The notes: generated by a model not told the origin, from the sequence alone. Counted from the stretch's first letter, positions 1 through 9,843 are shown. The stretch is DNA of 64,000 bases from Qipengyuania vulgaris (GCF_009827325.1 NZ_WTYC01000001.1:496001-560000); one strand, 5' to 3'. Program-made: numbers and translations.

Positions 1-226
1 TGGCCATGATTTCCTTGTTCCGTTGCGACCACTTTTCTTCCATCTCCTCGATCTCGGCCTGCCGGACCATCTCGTCGAGGCCGGAGCGGAAATGCGAGGA
101 CATGCGGCGCAGTTTGCCGATCCATCGCCCCGCGGTGCGCATGGCTTTCGGCATGTCCTTCGGGCCGATCACAAGGATCGCCACGACGACGATCACCAGC
201 AATTCGGCAGCGCCGATATCGAACAT
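1..226 (-). CDS. tatB: Sec-independent protein translocase subunit TatB (3' end outside window)
   Basis: TatB works with TatC as the receptor for folded twin-arginine substrates in the inner membrane. The protein begins MFDIGAAELLVIVVVAIL, one N-terminal membrane helix followed by the GPKDMPKAMR hinge and an amphipathic, charged helix, which is the standard TatB layout. About 75 codons are visible; the C-terminal tail runs off the left edge, where tatC would be expected. The start is the ATG at 226, 26 bases after the tatA stop. It is the last visible member of the minus-strand argS-SPOR-nagZ-scpA-scpB-tatA-tatB series. Telling TatB from TatA rests on the GPK hinge in place of FGRG and on gene order. 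Confidence 0.93.
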   Translation of the reverse strand, partial: MFDIGAAELLVIVVVAILVIGPKDMPKAMRTAGRWIGKLRRMSSHFRSGLDEMVRQAEIEEMEEKWSQRNKEIMA

Positions 227-252
227 GAAAGCGGTCTCCGCGGCTTAGCGGA

Positions 253-483
253 TTATTTGGGATCGGAGGTCGATTTGACCTGTTCGTCCTTCAACCCCTC
301 TTCCGCTGGCTTGGCTTCGTGGGAAATCTGCTTCGCAGGTTTGGTATCTTCTTCGTTCATGCCCTGCTTGAAGCTTTTGATACCCTTGCCGAAATCGCCC
401 ATCATTTCGGAAATTCTGCCGCGTCCGAACAGGACGAGGATGAGGATGGCGATGATAACGAGCTGCCAGGGGCCGAGCGACAT
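253..483 (-). CDS. tatA: Sec-independent protein translocase subunit TatA
   Basis: TatA polymerises to form the passage for folded proteins in the twin-arginine pathway. The 76-aa protein has one membrane helix (about residues 5-21), the diagnostic FGRGR hinge directly after it, then an amphipathic helix (ISEMMGDFGKGIKSFKQGM) and an acidic/lysine-rich tail. Length and architecture are normal for alphaproteobacteria. It lies between scpB and tatB on the same strand; the 64-base gap to scpB shows no terminator, so co-transcription with scpAB is likely. Confidence 0.95.
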   Translation of the reverse strand: MSLGPWQLVIIAILILVLFGRGRISEMMGDFGKGIKSFKQGMNEEDTKPAKQISHEAKPAEEGLKDEQVKSTSDPK

Positions 484-547
484 GGGGAATACCTTCTAAG
501 CGTAGGGTCTTGGGTTCATTATAGGCGTTCGAGCATGCAATAGCGAG

Positions 548-1150
548 TCAGACCGCACCGCCACGCTCGTCGATCTCATCTGAAGGTTGCTCGTCCTCGC
601 CCACCAGCTCGTCATATACGTCGTCCACAGGGTCGAGCAGGCCGGTGGCGCGCAATTCCGCGATACCGGGTAGGTCGCGGCGGCTGGCCAAACCGAAATG
701 ATCGAGAAATTCGGGTGTGGTGGCATAGATTGTCGGTCGACCCGGCACCTCCCGTCGTCCGGCGATTTTCACCCAGCCCGCCTCCATCAGAACGTCGAGC
801 GTGCCCCCACTGGTCTGTACGCCGCGGATCGATTCGATTTCTGCCCGGCTGACCGGCTCGTGATAGGCGATGATCGCCAGGACCTCGGTCGCTGCGCGGC
901 TGAGGCGGCGAACCTGTTCGCGTTCCTTGCGAAGCAGATGAGCGAGGTCGGGCGCGGTCTCGAAATGCCAGCGCTTGCCGCGCTCCACGAGGTGTACTCC
1001 GCGCTTCTCATATGTCTGCGCAAGCTCTTTCAACGTCTCGCGCACTTCCGATTTTTCCGCATCGCCCAGAAAACCGGCCAAAGCGTCCACGCTCATTGGC
1101 TCTTCCGCCGCGAACAGCGCCGCTTCGATGGCGCGTCCGAGCTGGTTCAC
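548..1150 (-). CDS. scpB: Segregation and condensation protein B
   Basis: ScpB is the paired winged-helix kleisin-binding subunit of the SMC-ScpAB condensin that organises the chromosome for segregation. The open frame can be extended upstream to 1312, but that extension lies wholly inside scpA. I therefore take the GTG at 1150, whose GTGA overlaps the scpA stop, giving 200 aa beginning MNQLGRAIEAALFAAEEP. The segment RLSRAATEVLAIIAYHEPVSRAEIE followed by an IRGV element and a GRREVPGRP loop is typical of ScpB. The C-terminal 35 residues are acidic and probably disordered. Confidence 0.93.
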   Translation of the reverse strand: MNQLGRAIEAALFAAEEPMSVDALAGFLGDAEKSEVRETLKELAQTYEKRGVHLVERGKRWHFETAPDLAHLLRKEREQVRRLSRAATEVLAIIAYHEPVSRAEIESIRGVQTSGGTLDVLMEAGWVKIAGRREVPGRPTIYATTPEFLDHFGLASRRDLPGIAELRATGLLDPVDDVYDELVGEDEQPSDEIDERGGAV

Positions 1151-1944
1151 GCCACCCGCCTGAGCCGCATGGGGCCGAACACTTCTTCCTGCGCGATTTC
1201 TGCCCTGCCAAGTCGCGCCAGCTCGAGCGCGGCGACAAAGCTGGAAGCCAGCGCCGAACGGCGCAATCGCGGTTCGGCATGCGGCGGCAGGAAATCCCGC
1301 AATTCCATCCACTCCAGCGTCACGCCAAGCATGTTCGACACGCGATCGAGTGCCGATTCCAGTGTCATCACCGGTCGGTCACGCACAATGTGGACTGCCG
1401 GCGCAGTGCGTGCCTTCACGCGGCCATAGGCTTCGATCAGCGAGAACTGGTCACATTGCCACTGGGTCTTGCGGACGATGTCGAGACCTTCCGGCCTTCC
1501 CCGCAGGAAAACGTCCCGCCCGATCCGGTCGCCGCCCATTAGGCGACCTGCCGCTTCGCGCATGGCGCCCAGTCGCTGGAGACGGAGCTGCAGCTTCAGC
1601 GCCAACTCTTCGGGGCTCGGATCTTCCTGCGCTTCCTTCGGCAGGAGCATCGCCGATTTGAGATAGGCCAGCCACGCGGCCATCACGAGATAATCGGCCG
1701 CCAGTTCGAGCTTCAGCGCTTCGGCCTGCTCGATATAGGTCAGGTATTGCTCGACGAGAGAGAGGATCGAGATTTCACGCAGATCCACTTTCTGGCGCCG
1801 TGCAAGATCGAGCAGCAGGTCGAGCGGGCCTTCCCACCCGTCAAGATCGAGGTAGAGCGCGTCCTTATCCACCGTGCCTTCGGCGGCGATGCCATCCCAG
1901 TCTTCAGCGTCCTCCTGTGAGGCGAACAGCAGGCCGTCGCTCAC
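1147..1944 (-). CDS. scpA: Segregation and condensation protein A (kleisin)
   Basis: ScpA is the kleisin that bridges SMC head domains, with ScpB bound to its middle. The 265-aa protein carries the family signature LDGWEGPLDLLLDLARRQKVDL near residue 35 and QYLTYIEQAEALKLELAADYLVMAAWLAYLKS after it, followed by a C-terminal winged helix (about residues 190-262). The start is a GTG at 1944 that overlaps the nagZ stop by GTGA; the gene ends in a GTGA overlap with scpB. The three genes are therefore almost certainly translationally coupled. Confidence 0.95.
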   Translation of the reverse strand: MSDGLLFASQEDAEDWDGIAAEGTVDKDALYLDLDGWEGPLDLLLDLARRQKVDLREISILSLVEQYLTYIEQAEALKLELAADYLVMAAWLAYLKSAMLLPKEAQEDPSPEELALKLQLRLQRLGAMREAAGRLMGGDRIGRDVFLRGRPEGLDIVRKTQWQCDQFSLIEAYGRVKARTAPAVHIVRDRPVMTLESALDRVSNMLGVTLEWMELRDFLPPHAEPRLRRSALASSFVAALELARLGRAEIAQEEVFGPMRLRRVA

Positions 1945-2960
1945 GCCGCCTGCTCCGAAATGGCGAGCAGCGCATCGCGCTTGGCGAGCAATTCTGCGGT
2001 TTCAATATCGTCTAGCGGGCCGCCCATCGCATAGTGGACCCGTTCGAGCCGAAGCATGGTCTTTTCGGCCATTTCCGGGCTGCGTTCGGCAATGGCCTTC
2101 TGGTCGTCCATCTTGGCCCAGCAGTTGAGGATGATGTCGCAACCTGCCGCCAAAGCCGCAGCACCGCGGTCGGGAATACTACCCTGGAGCGCCTGCATAT
2201 CGATATCGTCCGATAGCAATAGTCCGTCGAACCCTATTTTGCCGCGTATAACATCGCCGATAACCGTCTCAGAAAGTGTCGCGGGATTCTTGGTGTCCCA
2301 AGCGCTGAAAACGATGTGGGCGCTCATTCCGAGGGGATGCGCGGACAGCGTGCGAAAAGGCTCGATATCGATCTCTAGCTCTTCATCGCTCGCGGTGACG
2401 ACAGGAAGCTCTTTGTGCGTATCGCAGGTGGCCCGCCCGTGACCAGGCATATGCTTGAGACAGCCCACCACGCCGGCACGGGCCATGCCGTCCAGGACTG
2501 CCCTGCCCAGCGCGGCGACCTGCATGGGTTCGCTGCCCAAGGCACGGTCGCCGATGACATCGTCGGTTTCGGGGCGGCGCACATCGAACGGCGCATGGTA
2601 ATCGACGCTGATACCGACCATCGCCAGTTCGCGGGCCATGGCTTCCGCGTTGACGCGCGCGGCCTCAATGGCCGAAGCCGGGGCGATTTCATACAGCTTT
2701 GCGAATGCCTCGCCCGCGGGGTATTTCGGCCATTCGGGCGGCTTCATCCGTGCAACGCGCCCGCCCTCTTGGTCGATCGACACGATCAGCCGATCACGTC
2801 CATGGATTGCGCGCAGATCATCGGTGAGACGGCGCACCTGATCGCGGGTTTCGCAATTCCGGGCGAACAGGATGTAGCCCGCCGGATCCGCATCCTTGAA
2901 GAATGCGCGTTCGTCGGCCGAGAGTTCGAGGCCGGAAATGCCGAAAATGGCAGGTATCAT
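1941..2960 (-). CDS. nagZ: Beta-N-acetylhexosaminidase, glycoside hydrolase family 3
   Basis: NagZ removes GlcNAc from anhydro-muropeptides during peptidoglycan recycling in the cytoplasm. Family 3 landmarks are clear: DPAGYILFARN near the N terminus, IDQEGGRV, the KHMPGHG loop that carries the acid/base histidine, and GLLLSDDIDM with the nucleophilic aspartate. I choose the ATG at 2960 (MIPAIFGISG), which matches the usual NagZ N terminus and gives 339 aa. A TTG at 3026 would add 22 residues of no recognisable character. It lies between the SPOR gene and scpA; the stop overlaps the scpA start by four bases. Confidence 0.93.
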   Translation of the reverse strand: MIPAIFGISGLELSADERAFFKDADPAGYILFARNCETRDQVRRLTDDLRAIHGRDRLIVSIDQEGGRVARMKPPEWPKYPAGEAFAKLYEIAPASAIEAARVNAEAMARELAMVGISVDYHAPFDVRRPETDDVIGDRALGSEPMQVAALGRAVLDGMARAGVVGCLKHMPGHGRATCDTHKELPVVTASDEELEIDIEPFRTLSAHPLGMSAHIVFSAWDTKNPATLSETVIGDVIRGKIGFDGLLLSDDIDMQALQGSIPDRGAAALAAGCDIILNCWAKMDDQKAIAERSPEMAEKTMLRLERVHYAMGGPLDDIETAELLAKRDALLAISEQAA

Positions 2961-3050
2961 GGTGTGAAGGTGCTGCTTTTCGCCTGACTTGCCAAGCGCG
3001 GCGGAGTCGTGAGGTGTGGAAATCAAGCCCAGCCGAGCATTGCCGGCCGT

Positions 3051-3740
3051 CTATTTGACGAAACAGGCCAGCCCATCGGTCTTGAGGCGGTTGCATAATG
3101 CGTTAGCCGAGTTGCGGTCGCCGGTCATCGCTTGGAGCCGGTAGACCGTACCGATATCGACCTGCGCCTCCACCACGCGGTGGCGAACGCCATTCAGCGC
3201 TTCGGTCTGCCTGATCAGATTGCTCCATGCTTCTTCCGCATCGCTGCGTTTCGGGAAGGCCCCGACCTGCACCGCCGTTCCTGTCGGCTGCGGCGCGCGG
3301 GGACCTTCATTCAATGTGGTTGCCAGCGATGGTCCCACCGCATCTTCGTTCGATGGTGGCGCTGCAGGTTCGACAGCAAGTCGGCCTTCGCGCGTTTGCC
3401 CCTCGCCCACGGCAAAGCTCGTATCGCCGGTGCCCGCATAAGTTTTGCCGCCCGCATTCTCGGGCTTCGTCTTGTATGGTCCCTCGGGCGCTTCGACGAG
3501 ACTGCCGTCAGCGGGCGGTTCGTCGTTCGCGGCACCCATGGCGAACCAGGCAATGCCAACCAGCGCACCTACGACCAGCAACGACAGAACCCCGAGCATG
3601 ACCAGACGCGAAGTCGCAAAGCCCGCATCGCGATCGTCGGCCCCCTCGTCGGCATCGAGCCAAGGCAGATGCTCGTCATCCCGGATCAGTTCGAGAGCGT
3701 CTTCCCGATCTGCGTCATTTTCGTAAGGCGAACGCGCCAT
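3051..3740 (-). CDS. SPOR domain-containing membrane protein
   Basis: This 229-aa bitopic protein has an acidic cytoplasmic N terminus, one membrane helix (about residues 46-68), a proline/alanine-rich periplasmic linker, and a C-terminal SPOR domain (about 152-229, starting AVQVGAFPKRSDAEEAW and ending LACFVK). SPOR domains bind glycan strands stripped of stem peptides at the division septum, so a role in septal cell-wall handling is inferred, consistent with nagZ next door. The gene sits three bases after the argS stop and 90 bases before the chosen nagZ start. It is not specifically recognisable as FtsN or DedD. Confidence 0.88.
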   Translation of the reverse strand: MARSPYENDADREDALELIRDDEHLPWLDADEGADDRDAGFATSRLVMLGVLSLLVVGALVGIAWFAMGAANDEPPADGSLVEAPEGPYKTKPENAGGKTYAGTGDTSFAVGEGQTREGRLAVEPAAPPSNEDAVGPSLATTLNEGPRAPQPTGTAVQVGAFPKRSDAEEAWSNLIRQTEALNGVRHRVVEAQVDIGTVYRLQAMTGDRNSANALCNRLKTDGLACFVK

Positions 3741-3743
3741 GGC

Positions 3744-5483
3744 TCACATCTCCTCGACCGCCTCGACACCCAATATGCCGAGACCGTTGCGGATCACCTG
3801 CCCGACCTGCGCCGCGACGAAGAGTCGCGCAGCAGTCAGTTCGGCATCGGTTTCCTGGATGATGCGCTTCGCCGGATCGTCGTTACCTGCATTCCAGAAA
3901 CTGTGGAAGGCGGCTGCGAGGTCGCCGAGGAAGAAGGCGATCCGATGCGGTTCGCGCGCCTTGGCAGAGGCTTCTACCATGCGTGGGAATTGGGCAGCTT
4001 CGCGCACCAGCGCTAGCTCGTCGGCCCCGAGCCTATCGAGATGATCTGACGATGGGCCCACCCCCGCCTTGCGCAGCGTCGAATGAATTCGCGCATGGGC
4101 ATATTGGAGATAGAATACGGGGTTGTCCTTGGATGTTTCGACCACCTTGGCGAAGTCGAACTCCATCTGTGCTTCGGGCTTGCGGGTCAGCATGGTGAAG
4201 CGGACCACGTCCTTTCCCACTTCCTCGACCACATCGGCCAGCGTGACGAAGGTTCCGGCGCGCTTCGACATCTTCACCGGCTCGCCATTGCGCATCAGAT
4301 TGACCATCTGCACCAGCTTGACGTCGAAGGGCACATCGCGGCCCGCCCCTTTCGTCAACGCGGCGACGGCGGCCTTGATACGCTTGACGGTACCGGCATG
4401 GTCGGCACCCCAGATGTCGATCAGTGCGTCCGCGTTTTCGGCCTTCTGGAAGTGATAGGCGAGATCGGCCCCGAAATAGGTCCAGGCCCCGTTCGACTTC
4501 TTGATCGGACGGTCCTGGTCGTCGCCGAACTCGGTCGAACGGAACAGCGGCAGTTCGACTGGCTCCCAATCTTCGGGCGGCGCCTTGCCCTTTGGCGCTT
4601 CGAGCATGCCGTCATAGACGAAGCCGTGTTCGCGGAGCCATGCTTCTGCCTGTTCGGGCTTCTTTGCCGCCTGCAGCTTGGCTTCGGACGAAAACAGATC
4701 GTGATGGATGCCAAGTAGCGCGAGATCCTCGCGGATCATGTCCATCATGGCGGCAACAGCGCGCTCCCGGAACATTTCGAGCCATTCGCTTTCCGGAGCG
4801 TCTCGATAAGCCGGTCCGAATTCCTGCGCCAGCTTCTCACCGATCGGCTTCAGGTAATCACCCGGATAGAGGCCTTCGGGAATTGCGCCGACGTCCTCTC
4901 CCAGCGCCTCCCGGTAACGCAGATGCGCCGAACGCGCGAGCACATCGACCTGACCTCCCGCATCGTTGACGTAATATTCGCGGATGACCTTGTGGCCGGA
5001 ATATTCGAGCAGTCCGGCAAGCGCATCGCCGACAACCGCGCCCCGGCAATGGCCCATGTGCATCGGGCCGGTCGGATTGGCAGAGACATATTCGATATTG
5101 ACCGTCTGTCCATCACCGAGACGCGAACGGCCGTAATCCACGCCTAGGGAGGCGATTGCCTTGAGTTCGCGCAGCCATGCCTGCTCCGACAGGCGCAGGT
5201 TGATGAAGCCGGGACCGGCAATGCTCGCCTCGGTAATGTCCGGCTCACGCTGCAGGTGCTCGACGATCAATTCGGCAAGCGCGCGCGGATTGGTCTTAGC
5301 CTGCTTGGCCAGCACCATGGCGGCATTGGTCGCCAGATCGCCATGCGCGGGATCGCGCGGCGGCTCCACCGTTACGCCCGATCGGTTCGCGTCGGACGGA
5401 AGGTGGCCTTCCATCTCGAGAGCGTTGAGAACGGCGTCGATTTTCGCGGCAAAGCCGGCGTGCAGGGTCTGGATGTCCGACAT
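3744..5483 (-). CDS. argS: Arginyl-tRNA synthetase
   Basis: Class I aminoacyl-tRNA synthetase that charges tRNA-Arg; 579 aa, a normal bacterial length. The N-terminal Add-1 domain covers roughly residues 1-110. The HIGH-type motif appears as [17 protein letters not shown] and the KMSKS-type loop as [16 protein letters not shown]. The C-terminal anticodon-binding DALR region ends with the usual [12 protein letters not shown]. The ATG at 5483 is the only sensible start. It appears to head, or follow only the upstream lipoprotein gene in, the long minus-strand operon that runs through to tatB. Confidence 0.97.
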   Translation of the reverse strand: MSDIQTLHAGFAAKIDAVLNALEMEGHLPSDANRSGVTVEPPRDPAHGDLATNAAMVLAKQAKTNPRALAELIVEHLQREPDITEASIAGPGFINLRLSEQAWLRELKAIASLGVDYGRSRLGDGQTVNIEYVSANPTGPMHMGHCRGAVVGDALAGLLEYSGHKVIREYYVNDAGGQVDVLARSAHLRYREALGEDVGAIPEGLYPGDYLKPIGEKLAQEFGPAYRDAPESEWLEMFRERAVAAMMDMIREDLALLGIHHDLFSSEAKLQAAKKPEQAEAWLREHGFVYDGMLEAPKGKAPPEDWEPVELPLFRSTEFGDDQDRPIKKSNGAWTYFGADLAYHFQKAENADALIDIWGADHAGTVKRIKAAVAALTKGAGRDVPFDVKLVQMVNLMRNGEPVKMSKRAGTFVTLADVVEEVGKDVVRFTMLTRKPEAQMEFDFAKVVETSKDNPVFYLQYAHARIHSTLRKAGVGPSSDHLDRLGADELALVREAAQFPRMVEASAKAREPHRIAFFLGDLAAAFHSFWNAGNDDPAKRIIQETDAELTAARLFVAAQVGQVIRNGLGILGVEAVEEM

Positions 5484-5530
5484 GCCCGCGCGCCTAGACG
5501 AATGGCGCGAAATGGCAAGATGTCAGCGCA

Positions 5531-6184
5531 TCAACGCGTGGCGTTATAGCGCAGCTGGTCCTCGGTCAGCTGGAAGCCGACGAGCAATTCGAAGGTCGCC
5601 CGCTGGACAGCGGCACGCACTTCGGGATCGGCCAGCGGATCGAGTGCCGCGTCAGGATCGCCCGCTTCACGCTTGCGCGTGATCCGCTCGCGTATATCGG
5701 CGGGCAATGTGGCTTCCGCACGATTTATGTAAGCCCCGGCCTTGGCGCTCGCCATGGCGCGCTCTTGCCCGTCCGCGAAGTTGACGGTGACGGTTCCGAC
5801 ACGCTTCGTCACGACTGCACTGCCACCTCGGAGCACCGTCGTGAAATAAGGAAGTTGCACGCTCCGCGCGCCGCTCGTATTGCTGCGGCGGGCCACTACG
5901 TTGAAGGTAGCTTCGGAAAAAACCCGTTCGCCTTCTTCGTTGCAAGTCGAGGTCAGGTCCGTCATCGCGGCCGTAACATCGAGGTCCGCCAGGGTTTTCG
6001 ACGTCTCGCTGCTGAACAGGGTAACGTCCCCAGTATAATCGGGAATGCCGACCGCGGGACACGCGGTACGTACTGCCGTGATGCCTGCAGCGCCGCCGTC
6101 AACCACCAGTTCACCGGGAGAGTTGCATCCTGCCAGCGCAAGACCAAGTCCAAACACGGTAAGGAGACGATAGCGAGTGGTCAT
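5531..6184 (-). CDS. Putative outer- or inner-membrane lipoprotein of unknown function
   Basis: A 217-aa protein that starts at the ATG at 6184 and opens with a lipoprotein signal peptide: MTTRYRLLTVF, a short hydrophobic stretch, and a lipobox LALAGC with the lipidated Cys at position 20. The rest is a hydrophilic, probably beta-rich periplasmic domain that contains two more cysteines, with a helical C terminus (ADPEVRAAVQRATFELLVGFQLTEDQLRYNATR). I do not recognise a named family. The same frame stays open for another 2.4 kb upstream, but that part lies opposite ispH, thrB and rnhA and is not coding. It is divergent from ispH across 93 bases. Confidence 0.8.
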   Translation of the reverse strand: MTTRYRLLTVFGLGLALAGCNSPGELVVDGGAAGITAVRTACPAVGIPDYTGDVTLFSSETSKTLADLDVTAAMTDLTSTCNEEGERVFSEATFNVVARRSNTSGARSVQLPYFTTVLRGGSAVVTKRVGTVTVNFADGQERAMASAKAGAYINRAEATLPADIRERITRKREAGDPDAALDPLADPEVRAAVQRATFELLVGFQLTEDQLRYNATR

Positions 6185-6277
6185 CTTGGCGGCATTCCTC
6201 GTGTGTTCGTATTCATGCCCCGGTGCGGGCGCTGCGTCCCCTAGCTTGACGCGACGCAAAGCGCTAGAGGGGCTCGC

Positions 6278-7264
6278 ATGAACGCTCCCTTTCAATCCCC
6301 GGGCGAAAGCTCGCGCGGTAACGATCCTCGCCTGCCACTCAAACTCCTGATCGCGGCTCCGCGCGGGTTTTGCGCCGGCGTGGACCGGGCGATTGAGATC
6401 GTGGAGCGCGCGCTCGAGAAGTATGGTGCTCCGGTCTATGTGCGGCATGAAATCGTCCATAATCGCTATGTCGTCGACTCGTTGAAGGCGAAGGGCGCGA
6501 TCTTCGTCGAGGAACTGGATGAGGTGCCCGACGACGCACCAGTAGTGTTCTCCGCCCATGGCGTGCCCAAGGCCGTCCCGGCCGAAGCCGATCGCCGCAA
6601 ACTGCTTTATGTCGATGCAACCTGCCCTCTGGTCAGCAAGGTTCATCGTCAGGCCGAACGTCAGATCGAGAAGGGTCAGCACATCCTGTTCATCGGTCAT
6701 GCCGGGCATCCCGAGGTGATCGGCACAATGGGGCAGGTTCCCGAGGGGCAGATCACCCTGGTGGAGACGCTCGAGGATGTCGCCTCGCTTCCCTTCGCGC
6801 AGGACGACAATCTTTCGTACCTCACCCAGACGACGCTTTCGGTAGACGATACAGCGGAGATCACTGCTGCGCTCGAAGAACGCCACCCCCGGATCGTCGC
6901 GCCCAAGGCAGAGGATATTTGCTACGCGACGAGCAATCGTCAGGCGGCCGTAAAGATCATTGCTCCTTCGAGTGATCTTGTCCTGGTGATCGGCGCCCCC
7001 AATTCCTCCAACTCGTTGCGACTCGTCGAAGTCTCTCAACGGCTCGGTACCGATGCGAAGCTGATCCAGCGCGCGGATGAAATCGAACCCGAATGGCTGG
7101 AGGGCGTGGGGACACTCGGCCTGACTGCAGGCGCGTCGGCACCGGAGAAGCTGGTCCGCGAGGTCGTGGATCGTCTGTCCGAATGGCGGCTGGTCGAAGA
7201 AGAGCCCGTCACCGCAGCGGAAGAGAACATGATTTTCAAACTGCCGCGCCAATTGACGGAATAA
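6278..7264 (+). CDS. ispH: 4-hydroxy-3-methylbut-2-enyl diphosphate reductase
   Basis: IspH is the last enzyme of the MEP isoprenoid pathway; its iron-sulfur cluster reductively dehydroxylates HMBPP to IPP and DMAPP. The three cluster-ligand cysteines are visible at about C32 (APRGFCAGV), C116 (DATCPLV) and C215 ([11 protein letters not shown]). Further conserved elements are [17 protein letters not shown] and [16 protein letters not shown]. Length (328 aa) is typical. The stop is directly followed, with no spacer, by the GTG start of the homoserine kinase gene, so the two are probably co-translated. Confidence 0.97.
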   Translation: MNAPFQSPGESSRGNDPRLPLKLLIAAPRGFCAGVDRAIEIVERALEKYGAPVYVRHEIVHNRYVVDSLKAKGAIFVEELDEVPDDAPVVFSAHGVPKAVPAEADRRKLLYVDATCPLVSKVHRQAERQIEKGQHILFIGHAGHPEVIGTMGQVPEGQITLVETLEDVASLPFAQDDNLSYLTQTTLSVDDTAEITAALEERHPRIVAPKAEDICYATSNRQAAVKIIAPSSDLVLVIGAPNSSNSLRLVEVSQRLGTDAKLIQRADEIEPEWLEGVGTLGLTAGASAPEKLVREVVDRLSEWRLVEEEPVTAAEENMIFKLPRQLTE

Positions 7265-8221
7265 GTGGCGGTATACACCCATCTCGGTGCGGAAGATCTC
7301 GCGCGGCTGCTCGCGGAATACCACGTCGGCGAACTGGTATCGGCTAAGGGCATTGCCGAAGGCGTCTCCAACTCGAACTGGTTGATCGAGACAACGACCG
7401 GTCGCTTCATCCTCACCATGTACGAACGCCGGATCGATATCCGGCAACTGCCTTTCTTCCTTGGCCTGCTCGACCATCTGGCGGCCCACGGCTGCGCCGT
7501 CCCGGCGACGATCCATGATCGGTCGGGCGCAGCATTCCGGGAAATCGATGGCAAGTCTGTCGCCCTGATCGAATTTCTTCCGGGCGTTTCGCCAACCCGG
7601 CCTACACCTGCCCAGGCGCGCTCGGTTGGTGCGGCTCTGGCGCGCGTGCATGTCGCAGCACAAGACTTTGCGCCCGAGCGAGAAAACGATCTCGCGCCTC
7701 GGCATACGGCGGCGATACTGGAACGCTGGGGCGAGCAAGCTCTGGCAGATATCGATCCGCGCTTTCCATCCTTGATCGGCAGGGCCCGAGAACTGGTATC
7801 GAACTGGCCAACTGGCCTGCCGCGCTCGATCATCCACTCGGACCTCTTCCCCGACAATGTCCTGATGGTGGGCAGCAAGGTTTCGGGAATGATCGACTTC
7901 TACTTCGCTGCGCATGACATGATGGCATACGACCTTGCTGTAACACACGCGGCTTGGTGCTTTGACCAGTCCGGTGAGAAATACGACGCATCTGTCGGAA
8001 ATGCGCTGATCGAAGGGTATGATTCGATCCGACCACTCGACCGCCAAGAACGCGATGCATTGCCCTTGCTGGCCCAAGGGGCATGCCTTCGGTTTGTCGC
8101 CAGCCGGGCAGAGGACTGGCTCGACACACCCGCAGGCGCGCAGGTCTTGCGCAAGGACCCGATGGATTTCGTCCGCCGGTGGAATTTCTACGCCGACCAG
8201 GGTGCTACAGCGTTTGCCTGA
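7265..8221 (+). CDS. thrB: Homoserine kinase, aminoglycoside-phosphotransferase-fold type
   Basis: Phosphorylates homoserine on the route to threonine. This is the ThrB type with the APH/choline-kinase fold found in many proteobacteria, not the GHMP type. The N terminus (MAVYTHLGAEDLARLLAEYHVGEL) and GVSNSNWLIETTTGRFILTMYE are characteristic. The catalytic loop reads IIHSDLFPDNVLM and the Mg-binding loop GMIDFYFAAHDMMAYDLA. It is 318 aa, starting with a GTG that abuts the ispH stop; this tight arrangement with ispH and rnhA is common in sphingomonads as far as I recall. Confidence 0.95.
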   Translation: MAVYTHLGAEDLARLLAEYHVGELVSAKGIAEGVSNSNWLIETTTGRFILTMYERRIDIRQLPFFLGLLDHLAAHGCAVPATIHDRSGAAFREIDGKSVALIEFLPGVSPTRPTPAQARSVGAALARVHVAAQDFAPERENDLAPRHTAAILERWGEQALADIDPRFPSLIGRARELVSNWPTGLPRSIIHSDLFPDNVLMVGSKVSGMIDFYFAAHDMMAYDLAVTHAAWCFDQSGEKYDASVGNALIEGYDSIRPLDRQERDALPLLAQGACLRFVASRAEDWLDTPAGAQVLRKDPMDFVRRWNFYADQGATAFA

Positions 8222-8248
8222 CGGCAACGAGCCGCTACAGGCGCGACC

Positions 8249-8698
8249 ATGAAGACAGTCGAGATTTTCACCGATGGCGCGTGCAAGGGAAATCCCGGCC
8301 CTGGAGGCTGGGGCGCGATACTGCGCATGGGCCATCACGAAAAGGAATTGTCGGGCGGCGAACCCGACACGACCAACAACCGGATGGAAATGACCGCTGC
8401 CATCAAGGCGCTCTCGGCACTGATAGAGCCATGCGAAGTCGCGCTGCATACCGACAGCAAGTACCTGATCGACGGGATCACCAAATGGGTCCACGGCTGG
8501 AAAAAGCGCGGCTGGGTCAATGCCAGCAAGAAGCCCGTACGTAACGCCGAGTTGTGGCACGAGCTGATCGATCTGACAGCGCGCCACAAGGTCGACTGGC
8601 ATTGGGTGAAGGGACATTCGGGGCACCCGGAAAACGACCGGGCGGATCAACTCGCCAGCGACGCCGCAGAGCGGATCGCTTCAGGCGGTAAAGACTAA
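8249..8698 (+). CDS. rnhA: Ribonuclease HI
   Basis: Degrades the RNA strand of RNA-DNA hybrids, for example R-loops and primers. At 149 aa it is the standard bacterial form. The four acidic active-site residues are all present, in [15 protein letters not shown] (Asp), NNRMEMTAA (Glu), HTDSKYLI (Asp) and [12 protein letters not shown] (Asp). The basic protrusion [18 protein letters not shown] is present as well. It is third in the ispH-thrB-rnhA set, 27 bases after thrB. The 47 bases after it, before the convergent oxidoreductase gene, show no clear terminator hairpin. Confidence 0.97.
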   Translation: MKTVEIFTDGACKGNPGPGGWGAILRMGHHEKELSGGEPDTTNNRMEMTAAIKALSALIEPCEVALHTDSKYLIDGITKWVHGWKKRGWVNASKKPVRNAELWHELIDLTARHKVDWHWVKGHSGHPENDRADQLASDAAERIASGGKD

Positions 8699-8745
8699 GG
8701 CGTCAGAGCCTCCCCGCCACAATCTAACGAGTGATACGAGGGCGG

Positions 8746-9843
8746 CTAGCCAAAGCGGATTGGGTCATAAAGCGCTGCATCCAAATTTTGCGTCATGCCA
8801 TCGCGCGCTTGTCCGAGCAGGAGCTGCGCTGCCAACCTGGCAGCGGCGGGCGAGGTCTGGATGCCATAGCCGCCTTGCCCTGCAAACCATGCGAAACCCT
8901 CGGTGCGAGGGTCGTAGCCGTAGATGGGTAGCCGGTCGGGCGCGAAACTGCGTAAACCTGCCCAGCGGCGCTCCAAAGCTTCGATCTTCCAATCAACCAC
9001 CTGCTCCAGCCGGCCGATCGCTTCCGCGACGGCCAGTTCTTCGGGGGCAGCGTCGCAGGGAGCGCTTGGCTCTTCGTCGTGCGGACTGAGCCACAGGCGC
9101 CCCGCCTCCGGCTTGAAATAGAACCTTCCCGAAATATCGAGCACCAGCGGCTGGTCCGGCTTGGGTGCGGGATCGGTCCGCAACTGCACCACGGTCCGGC
9201 GTAACGGCTGGATTCCCAGTGGCCTTGCTCCAGCCGTCCTGGCGACTTCATCAGCCCATGCGCCTGCCGAATTGATTAGTACCTTCGCTGCGAACGTTCG
9301 CTCGCCAGCGCATGCCAAGGACCATGTCCCCTGCCTCCGGATAGCCTCGCCAAGCTGCGCGCGACATTCGAGCACGACATTCGCGGATTTTGCGCGGGCA
9401 AGATAATGAGCATGCAGGGTAGCGACGTCGATATCTGCGCATGCCGGCTCCCAGACCGCGCCCGTCCAGTCTTCGCGCAATCCTGGGATCATCCCCTGCA
9501 GGGGCTCTCTTCCGATCCGCTCGATCGTCGCGCCGGTCGGCTGGAATCTTTTCATGAAGGCATCGAGTGCCCGAGTGTCGCTCTCTCGCCCTATGTAGAG
9601 CGCGCCCCGCTGCGTCAAAAAGCCGTTGTCGCGCAGGTAATCCCCCGAAGCGAGCGTGAGCGGCACGAGCTCGGGGCCCCCGTAACACTCCTCCCAGAAT
9701 GCTGCGGAGCGTCCGGTGGCGTGATAGCCGGGTTGGTCTTCGGCCTCGAGCAACAGCACGCGCGCACCGCCTTCGCCCAATTCGGCGGCAAGGCTGGCCC
9801 CGGCGATCCCGGCCCCGACGATGGCGAAATCGTAAATGCTCAC
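8746..9843 (-). CDS. FAD-dependent oxidoreductase, DAO (D-amino-acid/glycine oxidase) family
   Basis: A 365-aa flavoprotein. The N-terminal Rossmann signature IVGAGIAGASLAAEL with a distal acidic residue (LLEAE) binds FAD; GYHATGRSAAFWEE resembles the flavin-contacting loop of DAO-family enzymes; the C-terminal GFAWFAGQGGYGIQTSPAAARLAA closes the FAD site. Overall it looks most like D-arginine dehydrogenase or other amine/amino-acid dehydrogenases, but I cannot assign the substrate from sequence. The start is a GTG at 9843 whose GTGA overlaps the stop of the alpha/beta hydrolase gene, so the two form a coupled pair. Confidence 0.88.
   Translation of the reverse strand: MSIYDFAIVGAGIAGASLAAELGEGGARVLLLEAEDQPGYHATGRSAAFWEECYGGPELVPLTLASGDYLRDNGFLTQRGALYIGRESDTRALDAFMKRFQPTGATIERIGREPLQGMIPGLREDWTGAVWEPACADIDVATLHAHYLARAKSANVVLECRAQLGEAIRRQGTWSLACAGERTFAAKVLINSAGAWADEVARTAGARPLGIQPLRRTVVQLRTDPAPKPDQPLVLDISGRFYFKPEAGRLWLSPHDEEPSAPCDAAPEELAVAEAIGRLEQVVDWKIEALERRWAGLRSFAPDRLPIYGYDPRTEGFAWFAGQGGYGIQTSPAAARLAAQLLLGQARDGMTQNLDAALYDPIRFG

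Noticed and set aside
5531-8650. A 1,039-codon open frame on the minus strand
   Set aside because: Only the last 217 codons (from 6184) form a lipoprotein. The rest is opposite ispH, thrB and rnhA, which have full family motifs; the open frame results from GC-rich codon bias.
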